The translations under genes and the position numbers were made by a program. Under the pieces are notes generated by a model. It was not told the DNA's origin, did not search any database, and saw only the letters and a program-made list of their open reading frames with translations. 64,000 nucleotides of DNA from Aldrovandia affinis. Taxonomy: Eukaryota; Chordata; Actinopteri; Notacanthiformes; Halosauridae. The DNA lies in assembly GCA_029706075.1 (NCBI GenBank), contig JAINUG010000055.1:930001-994000 (forward strand). Direction: 5' to 3'. Shown here one piece after another: positions 24,070-42,581 of the stretch (its first letter is position 1; every line of letters starts with the position of its first letter).

Positions 24070-24510
24070 TGCCAGCTGCCATACTGCCGTGAAGCCTTCT
24101 CATGTCAAACAGCTGAAGCTAAGGAGAGTTGAGCTTGGTTAGTACTTAGATGGGAGACCTCCTGGGGAAACTAAGTTGCTAGAGTGCCCCCTAGTGGTCC
24201 CAGTGTTCATGTTCCCATATTAAAACCAATGCTTGAGCAAAGGCTTGGGTGCACTGTGCTGTCCTTCGGATGAGATGTTAAACAAAGATTCTGACTAAAT
24301 GTGGTCATTAAAGATCCTTTAATGGTACTTTTAGAAAGAGTAGTTTGGTTAACCCTGGTGTCCTGCTCAAATTCCTACAAAAAAACTGTCTCTCTACATC
24401 CTGTTGATACCCTGTTGATTGGCTACACAGTCCCTTGCATTCCCTACCCACTTTGACTCCCCAGGTCATTACTGTAAATGAGAGTTCTCAGTTGACTTAA
24501 TACAAAATAA
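24070..24510 (+). repeat. 5S rRNA-derived SINE (SINE3-like)
   Basis: The 5' part resembles 5S rRNA and its internal promoter (GAAGCTAAGGAGAG..., then GGTTAGTACTTAGATGGGAG). The body reads GTGCACTGTGCTGTCCTTCG, GATGAGATGTTAAAC, GTGGTCATTAAAGATCC and the end GTAAATGAGAGTTCTCAGTT. This matches the layout of the 5S-derived SINE3 class known in zebrafish and other teleosts. It is not a functional 5S gene because the 5S part is diverged and fused to the SINE body. Confidence 0.85.
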
Positions 24511-24639
24511 GTAGAAATATGTGTTTGCTTATAACAATAATCTTTTTATATTGGTAAAGTGTAACTGCTGCATAAAGAAAGCCTGCATTCAATCAACATT
24601 CATCCTTAACATTTAAATAAAGTTTTGTTTTTACATTTA

Positions 24640-25395
24640 CATTTTACATTTTGGCATTTAGCAGACGCTCTTATCCAGAGCGACTTACAAGATGTGCATT
24701 AATATATGATAAGATCAATCGTTGGCAGCTGCATACCGTACCTATAACACAGGGAAGGAAAAGTTAGAGATTTTTTTGGCACAGTCAACAACATAGGTAC
24801 ATATTACAAAATGCAGTATTAAACATGAAAGCAGTGGTGATGACAATTAGTAAAAATGTACAGAGTCAGTGGTAGGGGAGTCTAAAGAGGTGGGATTTGA
24901 GTCTTTTGCAGAAGATGGCCAGTGATTCCGCAGTCCTGACCGAGTGGGGAAGATCGTTCCACCACTGAGGGGTCAGGACAGAGAAGAGGCAAGACCGTAA
25001 GGAGTGGGTGCCTGGGGTCCTAAGGGATAGGACAGTCAGTTTGCCAGAGGAGGCGGAGCGGAGGGGTCTGGCTGGGGTGTAGGGTGCGATGAGTGACTAG
25101 AGGTAGGAGGGAGCAGTTCCTCTAGCAGCTTGATAAGGAGTTGTGTGACCTCTTGGGTGAGGAACGGTCGGATCCTCTGGATGTTATGGAGGGGAATTGG
25201 CAGGTCCAGGTGATTGCTGCGATGTGGCCCAAGAAGCACAGCTGGTCATCCATGGTTACTCCAAGGCTCCTGGCAGACTGGGACAGAGACACTATGGAGC
25301 CTTCCACGGTGACTGAAGCATCAAGTGGCACTTTACAGCTGGCTCTTTACAAACAGTTTGGCAAGTTCATTTTTCACTCACTAAACTTTTTGTGA
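24640..25395 (-). mobile_element. L2-like LINE 3' remnant
   Basis: Read on the minus strand, the end of an RT ORF is visible: VEGSIVSLSQSARSLGVTMD, an IQRIRPFLTQEVTQLL segment, then (shifted) LFSVLTPQWWNDLPHSVRTA and KRLKSHLF. The element ends at 24640-24690 with the shared tail (complement of GTCGCTCTGGATAAGAGCGT). It is 5'-truncated and frameshifted. The same C-terminal WNDLP...FKxxLKTHLF pattern occurs at 41601-42431 and 45385-46102. Confidence 0.8.
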
Positions 25396-25821
25396 AGAAA
25401 AAAAAAGGATTTAAAAAAAATATATATGCTCTTATTTATCCGGGTGAAAAACCCTATTCAGGTTCACATTTTTAACCGCTTGACCACTTCTCCTCCCCTG
25501 TCAAGACATGCTGCCAAATGGAGACGCTCCAAGCAATCCTTTTCTCACCAGTTTGAGTTTGTTTTGTAGATTTTGTGGCCTGTGAAAAGTCTGTGGATCT
25601 GTTTTTGGATCTACTCTTCCCAACCCATGCCAGCCCCCTTTATTGTTCAGCATCATTAGTCTTTAGTTATATTTAGTACTATGTCTTGTTCTGGTCCCCA
25701 TGTACTTTGTACTGTTTGTGTAGTGTCTCTAGAGTACTAATGAACATGATGAAATGGCTATTTGTAAGGCTCACAATTTTAGTGTGCACTGTAGCTGTCG
25801 GGGAGGTGTTGATGTGGTTTT
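25396..25821. other. Intergenic DNA, no gene seen
   Basis: AT-rich sequence between the L2-like LINE and a SINE, with no recognisable feature. Confidence 0.4.
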
Positions 25822-26042
25822 GTGTAGGGTGGCAGTAAGGTATAATGTTTGGGGAACTAGGCTTGTAATGCAAAATTTGCATATTCAATTCTCAGTTGGG
25901 GCAATGCCGTTGAACCCTTAAGCAAGGTACTTAACCTGAATTGCTTCAGTAAATATCCAGTATGTAAATTAATTGTATGTAAAGAACTGCAAACTGGATA
26001 AGAGCGTCTGCTAAATGCCTGTAATGCATTCTCTAAATGCGA
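25822..26042 (+). repeat. tRNA-derived SINE (family 1)
   Basis: GGCAGTAAGGTATAATGTTT head, AAGCAAGGTACTTAACCTGA middle and GGATAAGAGCGTCTGCTAAA tail. Moderately diverged. Confidence 0.85.
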
Positions 26043-26269
26043 ATGTTGTTATTCCATCGGTTCTGCGTTCTATTTTTTTCTTATAATAGTCGAATTATTA
26101 CTTGAGTTCGTTTGCAGTGGGGTTTCTCCTCTATTTCTCATAGATGTAGATCTCATATATATATATGTGACAATAAATGAGAGTAGGCCTATAATGAGAG
26201 ATGATAAACTGTCACATCTATCTTGCCACATTTTGGATGAGAAGTCCAAGTTAATTCCCTGTGATTTGA

Positions 26270-26447
26270 CACTTCTGACCAGTTAGTGATGGACGGTATC
26301 GACACAGAGCTGTACTTACACTGATAATTATCGCGAGATGATCCTACCGCTTTGATTGCTAACGCAGTACCTGGATGGAAACGTCGCGATATCCCCCCTC
26401 CTTGCGTCCCTGAAATCGACGAGCAAGCTGGTGTCACCGTAGCGGAG
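26270..26447 (+). promoter_or_regulatory. arf3: Likely arf3 promoter and non-coding exon 1
   Basis: A CpG-containing stretch ends in a strong donor (GCGGAG followed by GTAAGT at 26448). ARF3 genes are known to have a non-coding first exon, and the coding exon has its own acceptor at 30848, so a 5'UTR exon is expected here. The start is uncertain and no transcript evidence is available. Confidence 0.5.
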
Positions 26448-29168
26448 GTAAGTGGAGATGCTCGTATCGATCAACATCAAAATTATTTAAATGTGACCTG
26501 TTGGGTAAAATCCAGAATTTCTAAATATTAGTCGGACGTCGACCTTGGTAGTGTGCCGTATTATTGTGGGTTTGGAATAAATCTTCGAGGTTTTCATGCC
26601 TAGCTAGCTACAACATCTAGCTTGCGAGCTATCGTAAGGGTATGGCATTGAAGCTGTTGGAAAAGGGGGTGGGGGATTCATATCAGGCACCGCTATGGTC
26701 ATCTGCTGTAGCTGGATAATTGGCTATCTGTACGTTTTGTGAGTAGCTAGCAATGCGACATAGTGCTAGATCTCTGAAAAACTGCGATTAGCTAATTAGT
26801 TGTATATTATCAATAATAGCTCGCTACCTAACATTAGTTATATGTTAGGTAGCTAGCTATAGCCAATGTCGTATCACGCTTGCTAGTTATCCAGCAAAAT
26901 TGCCTTACCTAGCAAGGTATCTAGCTTATCGTGGAGGTGTTCGATAATTGATCAAATGAGCTTAGAGCCAGCGATCACATAATTAGTTAAAGACACACGT
27001 GCATATATACTGTAGGTTGCAAGCTAGGCTGCTAGTTAGGATCAAGAGAAACATATTCATGTGAGTGCAGCTTGGACACTGATTGTAAGACATTACGGAT
27101 TCGTGCATACGCGTGGTTTTTTGATGCTTCATGTGGCTAACTAGCTATATGTTTGTATAGATAGTTAGGCAAGAAAGGTTAACACACCTGAACTCGATTT
27201 TCACATTTGAAGTCATGGCTCCGAATTGTTCCCAAACATTTTAGTCATCATCACCAATGAACGGTGTCATCACCATGGACAGCGCAAACGAACGTAAATG
27301 TGATATAGAAATGCAATATAGTGAACTGGAATGTGTAGGAAATGAGAAAGGCGCTTCCATTAGCGATAATAATTAGGAAAAAAACCTATTCATTATCATA
27401 ATAAAAGAAAAGATAATGTTTGAATGAGGGTGCTATACCGCATGTAGCTGACCAGTGAAGCTGTTGTCCCATGCTTTGAGTAATATCCTTTCATTATTTA
27501 GCTGATTAAACGCAGATGGGTTCAAACACCCAGTGAACTAATGATAGGATATAACGTTAAACCTCAGGTCCTTCAGTGTATATACCGCAATCATTTTAAT
27601 TACTGGAGATGTCAAGTCTTGTTTTTCTTGAACTTGAACTATATGAACGATATTACTTGAACGATATGTCCTTGTGGTTGAGTCATCATCGACCAGTATC
27701 ATCACATGGCTTAGCATCACCACATGAGCAGTGGGAATTTTACACCCTCCTGTTGTGTTGTGATTATGGATTTGTACCAGATGGGGACTGGGTAAAAGCC
27801 CCTTTTTACATTCTGAGCAACAAATTATAAATTCACAAAGGATTAAATAAAACCTTCATCTCATATGTGAACCCAAAGAAGGAAAAAAACATATTCAATT
27901 GACATATAGCCTGTGCAATTTTGTTCACATTTATTTCTAAGATATTTGAAATCCAGGCTGATTTATTTTATTGAATGGATTATAATTTCACGTCAGTGCT
28001 TTGCTAGCAAGCTAAAGGTTTCATGTTCTGGGTGATTCTACACATGTAGCTATTGCCTATTGTAGCTTTGGAAGGCATATTCATATATTCAATATATATA
28101 TTTGGACTAACTTAAAACTCTTTCACTAAAGAAATTAGTCCTTCTCAGTCTGATTGCATTGGTGGCCAGACCTGTCAGGGTCCTGACACAAATGGCTCTC
28201 ACATTTCCTGCTGTGTGAGGTTGTTAAGTACATAACTGTGTCAAAATCTTACACAAGCAATTTTTAAAATTGCCTACTCTTGCATGATAACATTAGTTTG
28301 GAACATAACAAGGCAAACAAAGTCCTATATGTAAATATGAGCACATTTGTTTCTTCTCTGTGAATGTAAAAATGAAAATAATTCCCTGTGACATCCTGCT
28401 TAAAACCTGAAGTTGTTCTCTGACTGTGCCTGGTTCTTTCTGTGTCTGAAAATCTTCATGATTCTTAGGTGTCAGATGACATTTTAGGTGTTTTTGAGAG
28501 ACTGGTGTGGTGTGTCTTGCGCATCCCTGCCATGTCTTGAAAATGAATAGATGGGCCGAATCTTTGTTTCGTACTTTAGCAAAGTGATGTGTTTAATAAT
28601 CACAGATAACCACATAGACCCCACACTCTGAGATGCACTGTGGCCCAGAGAGGGTAAGTGCATGAATATTAATTGTGTGTGTGCGCAATGTGTCTCTGCT
28701 TTTTGGTGGGACGTAAGGGGAAAAAAACTCCCAAAAAACAGATTGTGATTCAGCCTGGAGCTATGGCAGAATCACAGCTCTCTCTGTCTGTGTGTGTGTG
28801 TGTGTGTGTTGTGTTGTGTGTGACTGCGCACGTGTGTGGGTGCATGTGTGAGAGGGTGGCAGAAATGTTCTCGGAAAGCCAGAATGAGTTCATTGCTCTG
28901 TGTCACATGCTGCAGTTAAAGTGTTGACTTGTGAGAGTCGGCGCACAAGGTCTGTGGAGGAGGTCTGTGAGCTGGGTGATGGAGAAGCTTGGTGCATTGG
29001 TGTGGATCTTCATTAACTCGGAATCTTTCTTTCTCATCTCATGCAGAGAGAATTTTGCTTGCAGCTTGATGTTTGGAAACATACTGTTGAGGAAAACCTC
29101 AAAGACACTGTGGCTGTTGCTTGAATTCCTAGGGACACAAATGAGACACTTGGCAGTAGCAGTATTCT
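26448..29168. other. arf3 intron 1, first part
   Basis: No gene or clear transposon was recognised. The first 700 bp is rich in GCTAGC/CTAGCT words with a short palindrome near 26824-26853. A (GT)n run lies near 28790-28810. Confidence 0.4.
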
Positions 29169-29675
29169 TGTTATGTCGAACAGGAACGAACCCAAACGCA
29201 GACACAGACAAGGTTTAGAATAAAGAGTGATGATTTAATAATAATAATAACAGAGGTAGTGGAAACGATGAGCTGGACAACGGAAGGGATGCACAGGAGG
29301 AGTGAAGGAGATGACTGGGCAGACAGGATGAGGGAACCGGAGGGCAAGCTAAGCGTGCAGGCAGGCAGGCAGGCGGGGCTGGCAGGACGGACGGACAAAG
29401 CTGGCAGACAGACGAGGAATGGACCGGGGTAGAGAGAACAACGATCTGACGATGAATGACTGGAAAACCGGGGTAGATATACTGCAGGGCTGATGATCTT
29501 GGTGGGAGGCTGGTGTGCAGGAACGGATGACGGGATGAGCAACAGGTGAGCATGATGAGGAGTAATGAGGGTTGATAATTGAATAATAGAAAATAATAAA
29601 ACAATTAACACAAACAATCACGAGGGAGAAACAAGACAAAGGAAAAGACGAGACAGGAACAAAGGGAATGTGACA
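29169..29675 (-). mobile_element. Solo LTR, family B
   Basis: On the minus strand this 507-bp block starts TGTCACATTCCC and ends GACATAACA (TG...CA). It is flanked by perfect 5-bp duplications ATTCT (29164-29168 and 29676-29680). No internal retroelement genes lie next to it. The size, termini and duplication fit a solo LTR. The family is unknown. Confidence 0.8.
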
Positions 29676-30309
29676 ATTCTAAGATGTGGGTCCATTGATC
29701 CAGTGAATTAAAAAAAGCTGTTGGCTAAGTGGATAAACTATAAATTAATACAATGTAGCCGGCGCGTTGGTTTGGCAAGTTCTAAAGTAAAAACAAAATG
29801 TGCACCTTGGAGAACACAACACTATGTGATATCTTATCTTAAATGACTTTTTAAAATGATTTCATTAGCAACTTACTTATTAGTTAGTTGGTAGTGGCAA
29901 ACTTGTCTTTCTCTAATCTAATAATGCCAGCCAGTAGTTTGCAAGCAAACTGGTCTGTCATGTAATGCACATCAGAATGGATTGGCATTTTATTTTTTTA
30001 CATTATACGCCAAAATAAAATGTGCACAAATAGGATTCTTCTGCTTTCTTGCTTTTGCTGGCATTTGCGCACAGGATTCTGAGTGGCTTGGTTGGGTAAT
30101 GTGCTCACCACGGGTGCTGGCTGAATCCTGTAGTCATGGGTTCAAGCCTTGGTCTTGGCTATGTCATTACTCAACTGTGATATTATCACTCAACTGTGCC
30201 CAAGTATCTGCAGAGGCCAGGCACAGTTGTATTCACCCCGCTGGGATAGGGTGGGTTTAAGTCGGCTGCATAGAGAGAGAAGGGGGAGGGAAGGTTCCAT
30301 ATTCTAAAG
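29676..30309. other. arf3 intron 1, no element recognised
   Basis: Mixed AT-rich sequence between a solo LTR and a hAT-like MITE. Confidence 0.4.
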
Positions 30310-30536
30310 CAGTGGTCCTCAAAGCCGTGCCCATGGGCATTTTCATGCCCACAAGGAGCGTCTGTTGTGCCCGCAAAACATTTCACAACCTATCCTCGCC
30401 TCTGTACACATGGTGCATTCGACTGTTTTGCACACATCCTGACTTTAGGTTTCTTATAAAACATCTAGTCGGTAATTAATGTGTGAGTGTGCCCACCACT
30501 TTCAGGCGTGGGTTCAGTTATACCCATGGGCCACTG
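30310..30536. mobile_element. hAT-like MITE
   Basis: Ends CAGTGGTCCTCAAAG and GGGCCACTG (inverted CAGTGG). The flanking 8-mers TTCTAAAG and CTCTAAAT share six positions, which fits a decayed hAT 8-bp duplication. Confidence 0.7.
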
Positions 30537-30600
30537 CTCTAAATGAAGACGAAAGCTTGTGCTGCCCCTTGATGCAGAACCAAGTAGGTGGAACAGATGG

Positions 30601-30800
30601 GAACAGTATCGCCAGTAACGCGATAAACATATGCGCTCCAAAAAAGTCTTAGCATAAGGTGCGCAGTCAAAGTGGCATATAAGAATTGAGAATTGAGGCA
30701 CTTATTAGATGCTCCAAAAAAAAGAAGTGTAACGGTTTATTTAACCATGAAGGTTGGTTAACGTCTCGACCCTTGGGTCTTCATCAGAACAGTATCGCCA
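30601..30800. repeat. 172-bp insertion with 14-bp direct flanks
   Basis: GAACAGTATCGCCA occurs at 30601-30614 and again at 30787-30800. The DNA between (30615-30786) is probably a retroposed or foldback insertion. It ends 48 bp before the arf3 coding-exon acceptor. The family is not recognised. Confidence 0.65.
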
Positions 30801-30835
30801 CCAGCGGTGTCTGTAATAATTTTGTATATTTTTAA

Positions 30836-36801
<5,966 letters not shown>

Positions 36802-36942
36802 GGCGGGCCCAGAGGGGGCGGAGCTGGGGTTAGGGGGGCGGGGGAGGAAGGAAGTCATTTTTTTGTTCTGTTTTCAAGGGTATGGGAGGGAGGGCTGGAT
36901 CGGGGCCTCGGAAGATAATATATACACACCCCCTAACCCCCA

Positions 36943-36975
<33 letters not shown>

Positions 36976-39900
36976 TACATGCTTAAAGGTCACTTCCTCC
37001 TAAGGTTTGCCTGCATACTCCTTCAGAAGACAACAGGAACTTTAGGTGCGACTTGGCAGCTCCTGTGATTGGTCAATCTGCCGCCTAATGTGGCTGAGGC
37101 CGAAAATTCTGCTTTATTCAGATATTTTCCCCTTCCTTACTTTCTCACAAATTGCTGCTTAATTTGGCACCCTGTACGGTAACCTAAAATGCAAATACAT
37201 AAAAAGTAATATGATAACACTGAATCCCTGCATTGGAGGTGAATACAGGTATAGTATAACTTGCGTGAGTGTCTTTTGTTAGGGGGATCTCAGGCTTTCC
37301 CAAACCTGGGCCTGCAGAAGCCTGCAGTCTTTTTTCCAATCTTTTCTGGAAATGATTAGTTGAATATGAATGATTCCCTCAATAACATGGCTGTTGTGTT
37401 TGTTTGCAACAGACACTAGTGTGCAATCCATGCTGTTATCTTGCTTTTCAAATGAATCGTGCCATGTTGTTTCAGGGCAGTGGATATAACTGAGCATATG
37501 TCAGAGGTACGTGCGTTACTCATGACCTCCTCGTTGATGTCTGACTGTGAAGTCTGTAACCCTGCTGTGAGAAAGATGCAATCCAGAATCGAAAATCAGA
37601 AAGGGTTACTGGTAACATTAAGTTCATTTTTAACCATCTCATTAATACAAACCTCTCTATATATTAGTGTACAACAACCTCTGCTCTTTACATTTACCTG
37701 AAAGAGAGCATAGGATATACAGGGTACCAATCACTTATTCTGTGACTATACTGTCAGTTTACTTTTTTCTCTTTTTTTCCCATAAGGGTATTTTAGTTTT
37801 TTACCTTTTACAATCTCCACTTTGCAATTTTTGAGCAAAAAATACAGCAAAAAAAATTCAGCACCACTTCACAAACTCCAGAAAGTTCCAAAAAGCAACG
37901 CACAGTGTGTGAAGACAGGAGGGACAGTGTCAGGTTAGCACGCTGGCGGGAGACCACCAAAACACCTGCCGTTTTATCACTCAGCATCCATGAGGGGGAT
38001 AGTTATTTATTTTTCTTGTGGAAAGCTTATCTCAAATCAAGCTGGGTTGAAATTAGACCACCGAGCCAACCGAACAAACGCGTATCTGCCAACGTCACGT
38101 ATGCAGTGCTGCCATCGTGTTTCTGCTTTGTGCTGCGCAGGTCGATGTTTAGTCAGAGACCCTTATCCAGTACAACAGGGCTCCAGTGTCCGCAACAAAC
38201 CCCTTTTGTTATTTCACAGTTGGGAATCACAGACTTCACGCCTTTTCTGTCGTATTGATTTTTAAGTGTTGTTTTCCCGCAGTCGTGACCCCAGTCTTTT
38301 CAGATTAGTTCTCCCTGATGTCCATCCCCCAGTCGCCTCGTTTCCGTTTTGTACAGACTAGGCAACCCGTCGACTTACTCTGTGAGCTTTTCGGTTTCAT
38401 TCACGAATATGACTTAATTGCGAACAGTTGTTCTTTGGTGAGTTGATTTTGCATAACCTGTAAAGATGAATGAAGTGTGAAGCCACAATTATTTATGTTG
38501 TGTTTTCTTGAGTCTTTGGGCACGCTGATGCAAATGCAGTTTGCGCACAAGCAGGAGCTCGCCCGTGCATCTGCACATGGAACTACCCACATGGCTGCGG
38601 AAATAGAGCACACCAAGGTTGCCAGATTGGATGAATTTATTTCAAACGTATGGCGAGGTTTATGCTTCAGAGGAGGGGAAAACATTTAGACAATGAGTCA
38701 TTGTCTGATGGGGAACATTTTTTAAACGGAAATATGGGTGGAAAAGAGTCAAATAACAAGCGTCTGGCAACACTGGAACAGGCCCGTCACGTGGAAACTG
38801 CTCCCTGGCCAATGGCACGGTAAAGCAAACCGCTCTCGCTTATGTAGTCACCTGCTGCCCCCTTTTCCCCTTGCCCACGTTGTGCCCTCGCCTGCTCGGT
38901 AGGTGGACAGACAGCCAGGCTACACAGACGGCACTTGCAGAACTGGCTCAACTCACACTGTGAAAAAACTGACAAGATTGCATGCCCTGCCTGTGACTAG
39001 ATAGATGTAGGTGTTTTGGGAGCTGACTGCATGTGCTGTAGAGACACAGGGCTCGTATTGCATGTCCCTTGCTTGTCCTGCCGGCCTGATAGATAGACGT
39101 GTGGATGTACATTCGTGCTGCTTTGTCCTGCCCTCTTTCGAAGCCTGCATGAGCCGCAGCATGTGAGGTACATTGGGGGCTGTGCAGAGATCAGAGATTT
39201 GGGGGGGGGGACATTGTGTTGTGGTGAGTCTTGGAACCCTCCCGTTGTCGTCCACACCCTCAATGGAAATGGAGTGGTCCTTTGTTGGAGAGGGATGATG
39301 GGGGGGGGTTGCGCCCTGCTACGGATCACTTAAATGACAGCCCATCTGTCTACCTGCGCCACCCACTCCCCAAGACACTGTTTATTTATTTATTTATCGG
39401 CTTACACAGTAAGTACCAGACATAAAGGAATGCCGTACTATCATTATACAGTTTGACGTGTTCGAAATGTCGAAGCCTGAATTAGGCTTGACACGTGAGC
39501 GGTGTTGCTGAAGCTTGAGATAAATATTGAATAAATAAATTAAGTAAAGTGGGAAAAATCACTCTAAGGGGCACAGAGGGGGCATGATTAATTTGGGGAC
39601 AATGTCCTCATATTGTTATATAGCCCTGACATTACCCTGACTCCTTTAAAAATAAAAATAAACTTGGGGGTGGATTATGTAACTTTATGTACTGTATGTT
39701 TACTTTGATTGTATTTGAACTAGACACATGCTAACCAGTAAGGAACAACTTACACATAAACATATCTACACACAAGAGTGTAACATTCCACTTATCTAGT
39801 ATTGGCAGGAGCCTGGGCAATGGTGATGATCGGGAGAACCGTTTTTGTGGGTCTGTACACATCAACCAATTTAGCAAACCCACCTTCTGGCTGTGTGGGA

Positions 39901-40455
39901 AAGCCATGTTTGGAATCTATATTAAATCTAGTTTAGTGGTTTAATTTTTTGTGGCCTTATTTTGATAGTGTCGTAGGGTTGAGTTTGTTCTCTTATGTTG
40001 TTATTGGTTTGCAGGTTGAATATTGACAATTTTTTACAGGCGGAATTTGTTGTTATGAAATGTATTATTGTTTTTGTTTACTTATTTATTCATTTATTTA
40101 TTACCCATTTTCCTGTTTACAAGTTGTGTTTGTTCCTCCGTGTGAGACAAGTCTGCAAGGATTTCTACTTTCCCGCCATTCGACTCCTGTGTTTTTAAGA
40201 GCACTTGATTATAATTTTTTGGTTGTAGATTCAGTGTTTTCAGGTCAAAGGATTTTTTGATGGATAGACTGTGTCCGTGACAAAAAAAAAGCAACAAAAA
40301 AAAAGAATGACCATCAAGGTGAACCGATGAAGAATTACTCCGTAACGTAATGAAGACATAGTAAATGCTGTCATCTATGGAGTCACGACTTTGACCCTGT
40401 GACTATAAAATATAATAGCTGCTGTGTTGAAAAATAAACCTGTTTTCCTCATGAC
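36802..40455 (+). other. arf3: Probable long arf3 3'UTR and flank
   Basis: No other gene is recognisable for 3.6 kb. The segment has few repeats compared with its surroundings, and an AATAAA lies at 40433-40438. ARF3 mRNAs are known to have long 3'UTRs. Extent is inferred. Short CA runs lie at 36940-36975, and poly-G runs near 39200 and 39300. Confidence 0.4.
40433..40438 (+). terminator. arf3: Candidate distal arf3 polyadenylation signal
   Basis: AATAAA followed by CCTGTTTTCCTC, a T-rich downstream context. Confidence 0.35.
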
Positions 40456-40761
40456 CTGTTCTAAGGCTGTGTAGCTTCTGTCATAGAGGTGGGAGATGGG
40501 GTGGGGGCGTGGAGCGAATCAGAAATGACACTTCAAACACAGCCTCGAGCACACCAAGGCAGGTGTTCCCTTAATACGCGAGGTACTGTCGTTTCTGTGA
40601 TTTTAATCTTCAACTGTGCATGACGCGCAGCGAGCTGAATCTCTTGTGATCAAAAGTAAAATAAACAACCTCTCTCACTAATGAATGAGAAAAATGTATC
40701 CATTATTTATACAGTGAGATGGGGCGAGACGCCAGGGCAGGGTAAGTATAACCGTCTCAAG

Positions 40762-40882
40762 AGTAGGAGTGCTGATCTAGGATCAATTTTCCCCTGTCCA
40801 TATCCAAACCTTATCCATTATGAGCTGAAAGGCAAAGCTGATCCTAGATCAACACTCTGAGATGCTCTGTACATACGGGCCC
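40762..40882. mobile_element. Palindromic MITE, family P copy 2
   Basis: GAGTGCTGATCTAGGATCAA is inverted against GATCCTAGATCAACACTC. The right end continues TGAGATGCTCTGTACATACG. The left terminal arm seen in the copy at 14981 is missing. Confidence 0.8.
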
Positions 40883-41076
40883 AGGTCATGGATGGATGCT
40901 AAAGCATACTTGTAACTATGCACTGTACAGGTGAAATGGCACCACCTCGTGGAGAGAGGGTGTTTAGCAGGATTATCACACTTAGGTGGACTCCCTGTCC
41001 TTCCCACAATGAAAAGAGGCCAACACTGCTCACTCCTGTCTGACAATAGGTGGTGGTTTGAACATCAGAGGCTCTG

Positions 41077-41281
41077 GACAACCCCAGGCCCGGAGAGCCA
41101 AAGGGTCTGCTGCTGCTTTTTGTTTTCACCTTCAAGTCAGCAACCAATTTAGACCCAAGAAACCAGGTGAGCTGAGTTAACTGTGTATTCAACTGCTTGA
41201 AATGATTCATTAAGTGCTGATGCTAAACAATGAAAGCCAGTAGACCCTGTGGCTCACCGGGACCAGAGTTGGGGAGCCCTG
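41077..41281 (-). mobile_element. hAT-like MITE, family H copy 2
   Basis: Reverse orientation of the copies at 42582 and 61020: internal TTAGACCCAAGAAACCAGGT, right end AGTTGGGGAGCCCTG (complement CAGGGCTCCCCAACT). Confidence 0.75.
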
Positions 41282-41311
41282 CTTGAGTTCCTTTGCACTC
41301 TCCAAGCCTGT

Positions 41312-41522
41312 GCGGCACAGTAGTATAGTGGTTAGGGGACTGGGCTTGTAACTCAAAGGTTGCAGGTTCGATTCCCAGGTGGAGCACTGCCGTTGAGCTA
41401 AAGGTACTTAACCTGAATTGCTTCATTAAATATCCAGCTGTATAAATGGACTGTATGTAAAATAAATGTAAACTGCGTAAGTCGCTCTGGATAAGAGCGT
41501 CTGTTAAATGCCTACAATGTAA
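41312..41522 (+). repeat. tRNA-derived SINE (family 1)
   Basis: Head GGCACAGTAGTATAGTGGTT with B box GGTTGCAGGTTCGATTCCC, middle AAAGGTACTTAACCTGAATT, tail GTCGCTCTGGATAAGAGCGT. Well preserved. Confidence 0.9.
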
Positions 41523-41600
41523 GTAAACACTCTGAAGGAGGTTCCTGTATGAACTAACATTGGGGTGTGCCAGAGAGGGCAGCCAGGAGTCGGCAGTACA

Positions 41601-42431
41601 ATACAATTTACAATGTAGTTATTTGGCAGACACTTTTATCCAAAGCGACTTACAAGAGTGTATTAATATGAGCTCGGAGCTCATCGCTAGAGCTATCAAA
41701 CTATAAGTTGCCAGTGGTGGCAGGCTGGCAGGCAGTGTAGTATAATGGTTAGGGAACTGGGCTTGTAACATTAAGGTTGCAAGTTCAATCCCCAGGTGGG
41801 ACACTGCCGTTGTACCCTTGAGCAAGGTACTTAACCTGAATTGCTTCAGTTAATATCCATCTGTATAAATGGATTGTAAAGAAATGTCAACTGTAAGTCG
41901 CTCTGGATAAGAGCGTCTGCTAAATGCCTGTAATGTAATGTAATGTAATAAGTTACAGTCTAATCATTGACATTGCAGACGTTCGTGCCACAAAACCTGT
42001 CATACAAAGGGAAGGGAAAGGTTATTATATTTATTGTTTTTTTATACAAATTGAGGTAAAGTCTGAAAAGGTGAGTTTTCCTTTCCTGCTGCCCTGACCA
42101 ATCGGGGAAGGTCATTCCACCGTCTAGAGATGAGGGCAGAGAAGAGGCGGGGCCATAAGGAGTGACTACCAGGTCTGCAGAGAGGGGACAGTCGGCTGCC
42201 TAGTGGCAGAGGGATCTGGAAGGGGTGTAGGACGTGATCTGAAGTGACTGAAGGTAGGAGCAGTGCCCCTTGTGGCCCGGTGCGGCAGCCCCAATGACTT
42301 GAACTGATTGCGAGCTGCAACCGGGAGCCAACGGAAGAGCGGTGAGAAGTGGAGTGACGTGTGAGAATTGCAATAACAGCGTGTGAATAGCTCAGTGGAA
42401 CGTAACCGCGACCTGTTGCATTCCCTTGCAT
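41601..42431 (-). mobile_element. L2-like LINE 3' remnant with a SINE inserted
   Basis: The minus strand reads RLFSALISRRWNDLPRLVRA near 42105-42165, the conserved end of the ORF. The shared tail appears in complement at about 41605-41665. A SINE (41728-41952) sits between ORF end and tail. It is 5'-truncated. Confidence 0.75.
41728..41952 (+). repeat. tRNA-derived SINE (family 1), well preserved
   Basis: Head GGCAGTGTAGTATAATGGTT, B box GGTTGCAAGTTCAATCCCC, CTTGAGCAAGGTACTTAACC, tail GTCGCTCTGGATAAGAGCGT and a TGTAATGTAATG end. It is the most complete family 1 copy here. Confidence 0.9.
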
Positions 42432-42581
42432 TCAGTCTATTAAAAATATTTCGAGATCTTCACCTGTAGTAAAGAACATGCCGTTCTTCCCCTTTCGTAA
42501 TCTCCAGGAATGTTCTGAGACTGCATGTATCCAGTGATGTCACTATGATGGATCCTCCAGAGCACAGGTACTGCCTACTGC

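Noticed and set aside
24070-24180. 5S rRNA gene
   Set aside because: The 5S-like part is diverged and joined to a SINE3-type body with a tail.
29171-29639. Ser/Leu-rich minus-strand frames
   Set aside because: They lie within the solo LTR and have no protein motif.
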